In this document: piece by piece, positions 39,018 through 39,555 of the stretch
How the letters are laid out: each line of letters opens with the position of its first letter
Position numbering within the stretch: position 1 is the stretch's first letter
Origin: AA29 sp041481445
GTDB lineage: Bacteria; Acidobacteriota; Vicinamibacteria; Fen-336
DNA length: 39,555 nt
NCBI GenBank assembly: GCA_041481445.1
Contig: JBGPBV010000056.1
Location: 1-39,555 of the forward strand
Direction: 5' to 3'
Program-made: the position numbers and the translations under genes
The notes under the pieces: generated by a model
Databases searched by the model: none
What the model was told of the DNA's origin: nothing
What the model saw: the letters and a program-made list of their open reading frames with translations, nothing else

Positions 39018-39555
39018 TCAGATCCAGTCCCGGCGCCCTTCCCAGATGCCGTCCGCCGCGCGGAGGGCCAGGGCGCCGATCGTGCTGGTCGGGTTGACGG
39101 CGGCCGCGGTCGTGAACGAGCTGCCGTCCACCACGAACAGGTTGGGGACGTCGTGGGCGCGGTTCCAGGCGTCGACCACGGAGCGGCGAGGGTCGCCCCC
39201 CATGCGCGCCGTCCCCATCAGGTGCGCGAAGACGTTGGGGGCGCCGGTGTCGCGGACCTGCGCCGCGCCCGCCGCCTCCAATGCCTGACGCGCCGCGCGC
39301 GCGCCGTGCTCGAGCATCCTCAGGCTGTTCTCGCTGAAGGTGTAGCGCACGCGGGCGGCCGGGATGCCGGACGAGTCCCTCGCCTCGGCGTCCAGCGTCA
39401 CGCGGTTGGTCTCCTCGGGCAGGTCCTCGGCCATGACCGCGATCCCGACGGTGTGGCCCCAGCGCCGGCGCATCTCGCGATGGTGCGCCTCTCCCCAGGG
39501 CACCGGCTCCACGTCGCCCCAGGCCTGGCTCAGCGGTCCCATCGGACCGTAGACG
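39018..39555 (-). CDS. GMC-family oxidoreductase, C-terminal part (partial)
   Basis: The frame is open to the window edge; the last 178-179 residues are present and the FAD-binding N-terminus is missing. The C-terminal GMC domain is clear: VFAHLMGTARMGGDPRRSVV with the family GTxRMG block and likely active-site His, then NLFVVDGSSFTTAAAVNPTS, in which the VNPT asparagine is conserved, and TIGALALRAADGIWEGR. GMC flavoenzymes oxidise sugars, alcohols or sterols. An upstream piece reads VAVMAEDLPEETNRVTLD-like, also typical. Next to a secreted GH3 enzyme a sugar dehydrogenase (gluconate/fructose dehydrogenase type) is the likeliest role, but this is inference. Whether it is exported cannot be seen. 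Confidence 0.9.
   Translation of the reverse strand, partial: VYGPMGPLSQAWGDVEPVPWGEAHHREMRRRWGHTVGIAVMAEDLPEETNRVTLDAEARDSSGIPAARVRYTFSENSLRMLEHGARAARQALEAAGAAQVRDTGAPNVFAHLMGTARMGGDPRRSVVDAWNRAHDVPNLFVVDGSSFTTAAAVNPTSTIGALALRAADGIWEGRRDWI

Noticed and set aside
1..39555. tRNA, rRNA, CRISPR array, insertion sequence, phage or toxin-antitoxin genes
   Set aside because: I looked for cloverleaf arms, regular spacer repeats, transposase/integrase motifs and paired small ORFs on both strands and found none I could support.
28397..39555. Bacteroidetes-style polysaccharide utilisation locus
   Set aside because: No SusC/SusD pair, hybrid two-component system or ECF sigma/anti-sigma pair is present; transport is by an SSS symporter.

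Overview
The window is very GC-rich (roughly 70 percent or more by eye), densely coded bacterial chromosome with a didermic (Gram-negative) envelope gene set: SppA, a LolA-type carrier, lipoproteins, a BamD/YbgF-like TPR tail and a lytic transglycosylase. The large FtsX/MacB permease at 22071-24494 lacks its own ATPase gene and has the ADOP (Acidobacterial Duplicated Orphan Permease) architecture. EF-P carries a PGNLR tip loop that I recall from Acidobacteriota and related phyla. Together these point to an uncultivated member of Acidobacteriota; this assignment is an inference and no rRNA gene is present. I see no tRNA, rRNA, CRISPR array, insertion sequence or phage gene.

Layout. 1-6863: the tail of a TPR protein, sppA, a zinc-ribbon/TPR gluzincin peptidase (minus strand), a GHMP kinase, then a compact efp - DUF84 NTPase - tdk operon behind a TATAAT promoter, and a small unknown protein. 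6910-13619: a tightly overlapped plus-strand operon of rtcA, a LolB/DUF4292-like lipoprotein, an orphan LolD/MacB-type ATPase, a 48-residue membrane microprotein, a LolA-like carrier, a radical SAM protein, an HExxH peptidase, a DUF2752 protein and an RDD protein. Six successive junctions are 4-base ATGA/GTGA overlaps and the rtcA/lipoprotein junction overlaps by 7 bases, so the set looks like one translationally coupled envelope unit. 13638-18723 (minus): alaS, an SLT transglycosylase and a TPR-AIM24 protein. 18827-24494: an LctP-type lactate permease, a secreted PD40 propeller, recX (minus) and the ADOP permease (minus).

24690-39555 is a carbohydrate region. A GT-C membrane glycosyltransferase overlaps a secreted GH9 glucanase. 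Facing them on the minus strand is an operon of a sodium:solute symporter, a GH130 4-O-beta-mannosyl-glucose phosphorylase, a cellobiose/mannobiose 2-epimerase and a secreted 1047-residue clan GH-A hydrolase. Further on lie a secreted unknown protein, a secreted GH3 beta-glucosidase and the C-terminus of a GMC oxidoreductase. The logic is that of beta-mannan or glucomannan use: secreted hydrolases make disaccharides, the symporter imports them, the epimerase converts mannobiose to mannosyl-glucose, and the GH130 enzyme phosphorolyses this to mannose 1-phosphate and glucose. A LacI/cre-like palindrome and an 11-bp tandem repeat precede the symporter gene. No SusC/SusD pair and no regulator gene are inside the window.

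The two observations I find most worth following are the overlapped Lol-like/radical SAM operon with its hidden 48-residue microprotein, and the mannan phosphorolysis operon with its putative operator.
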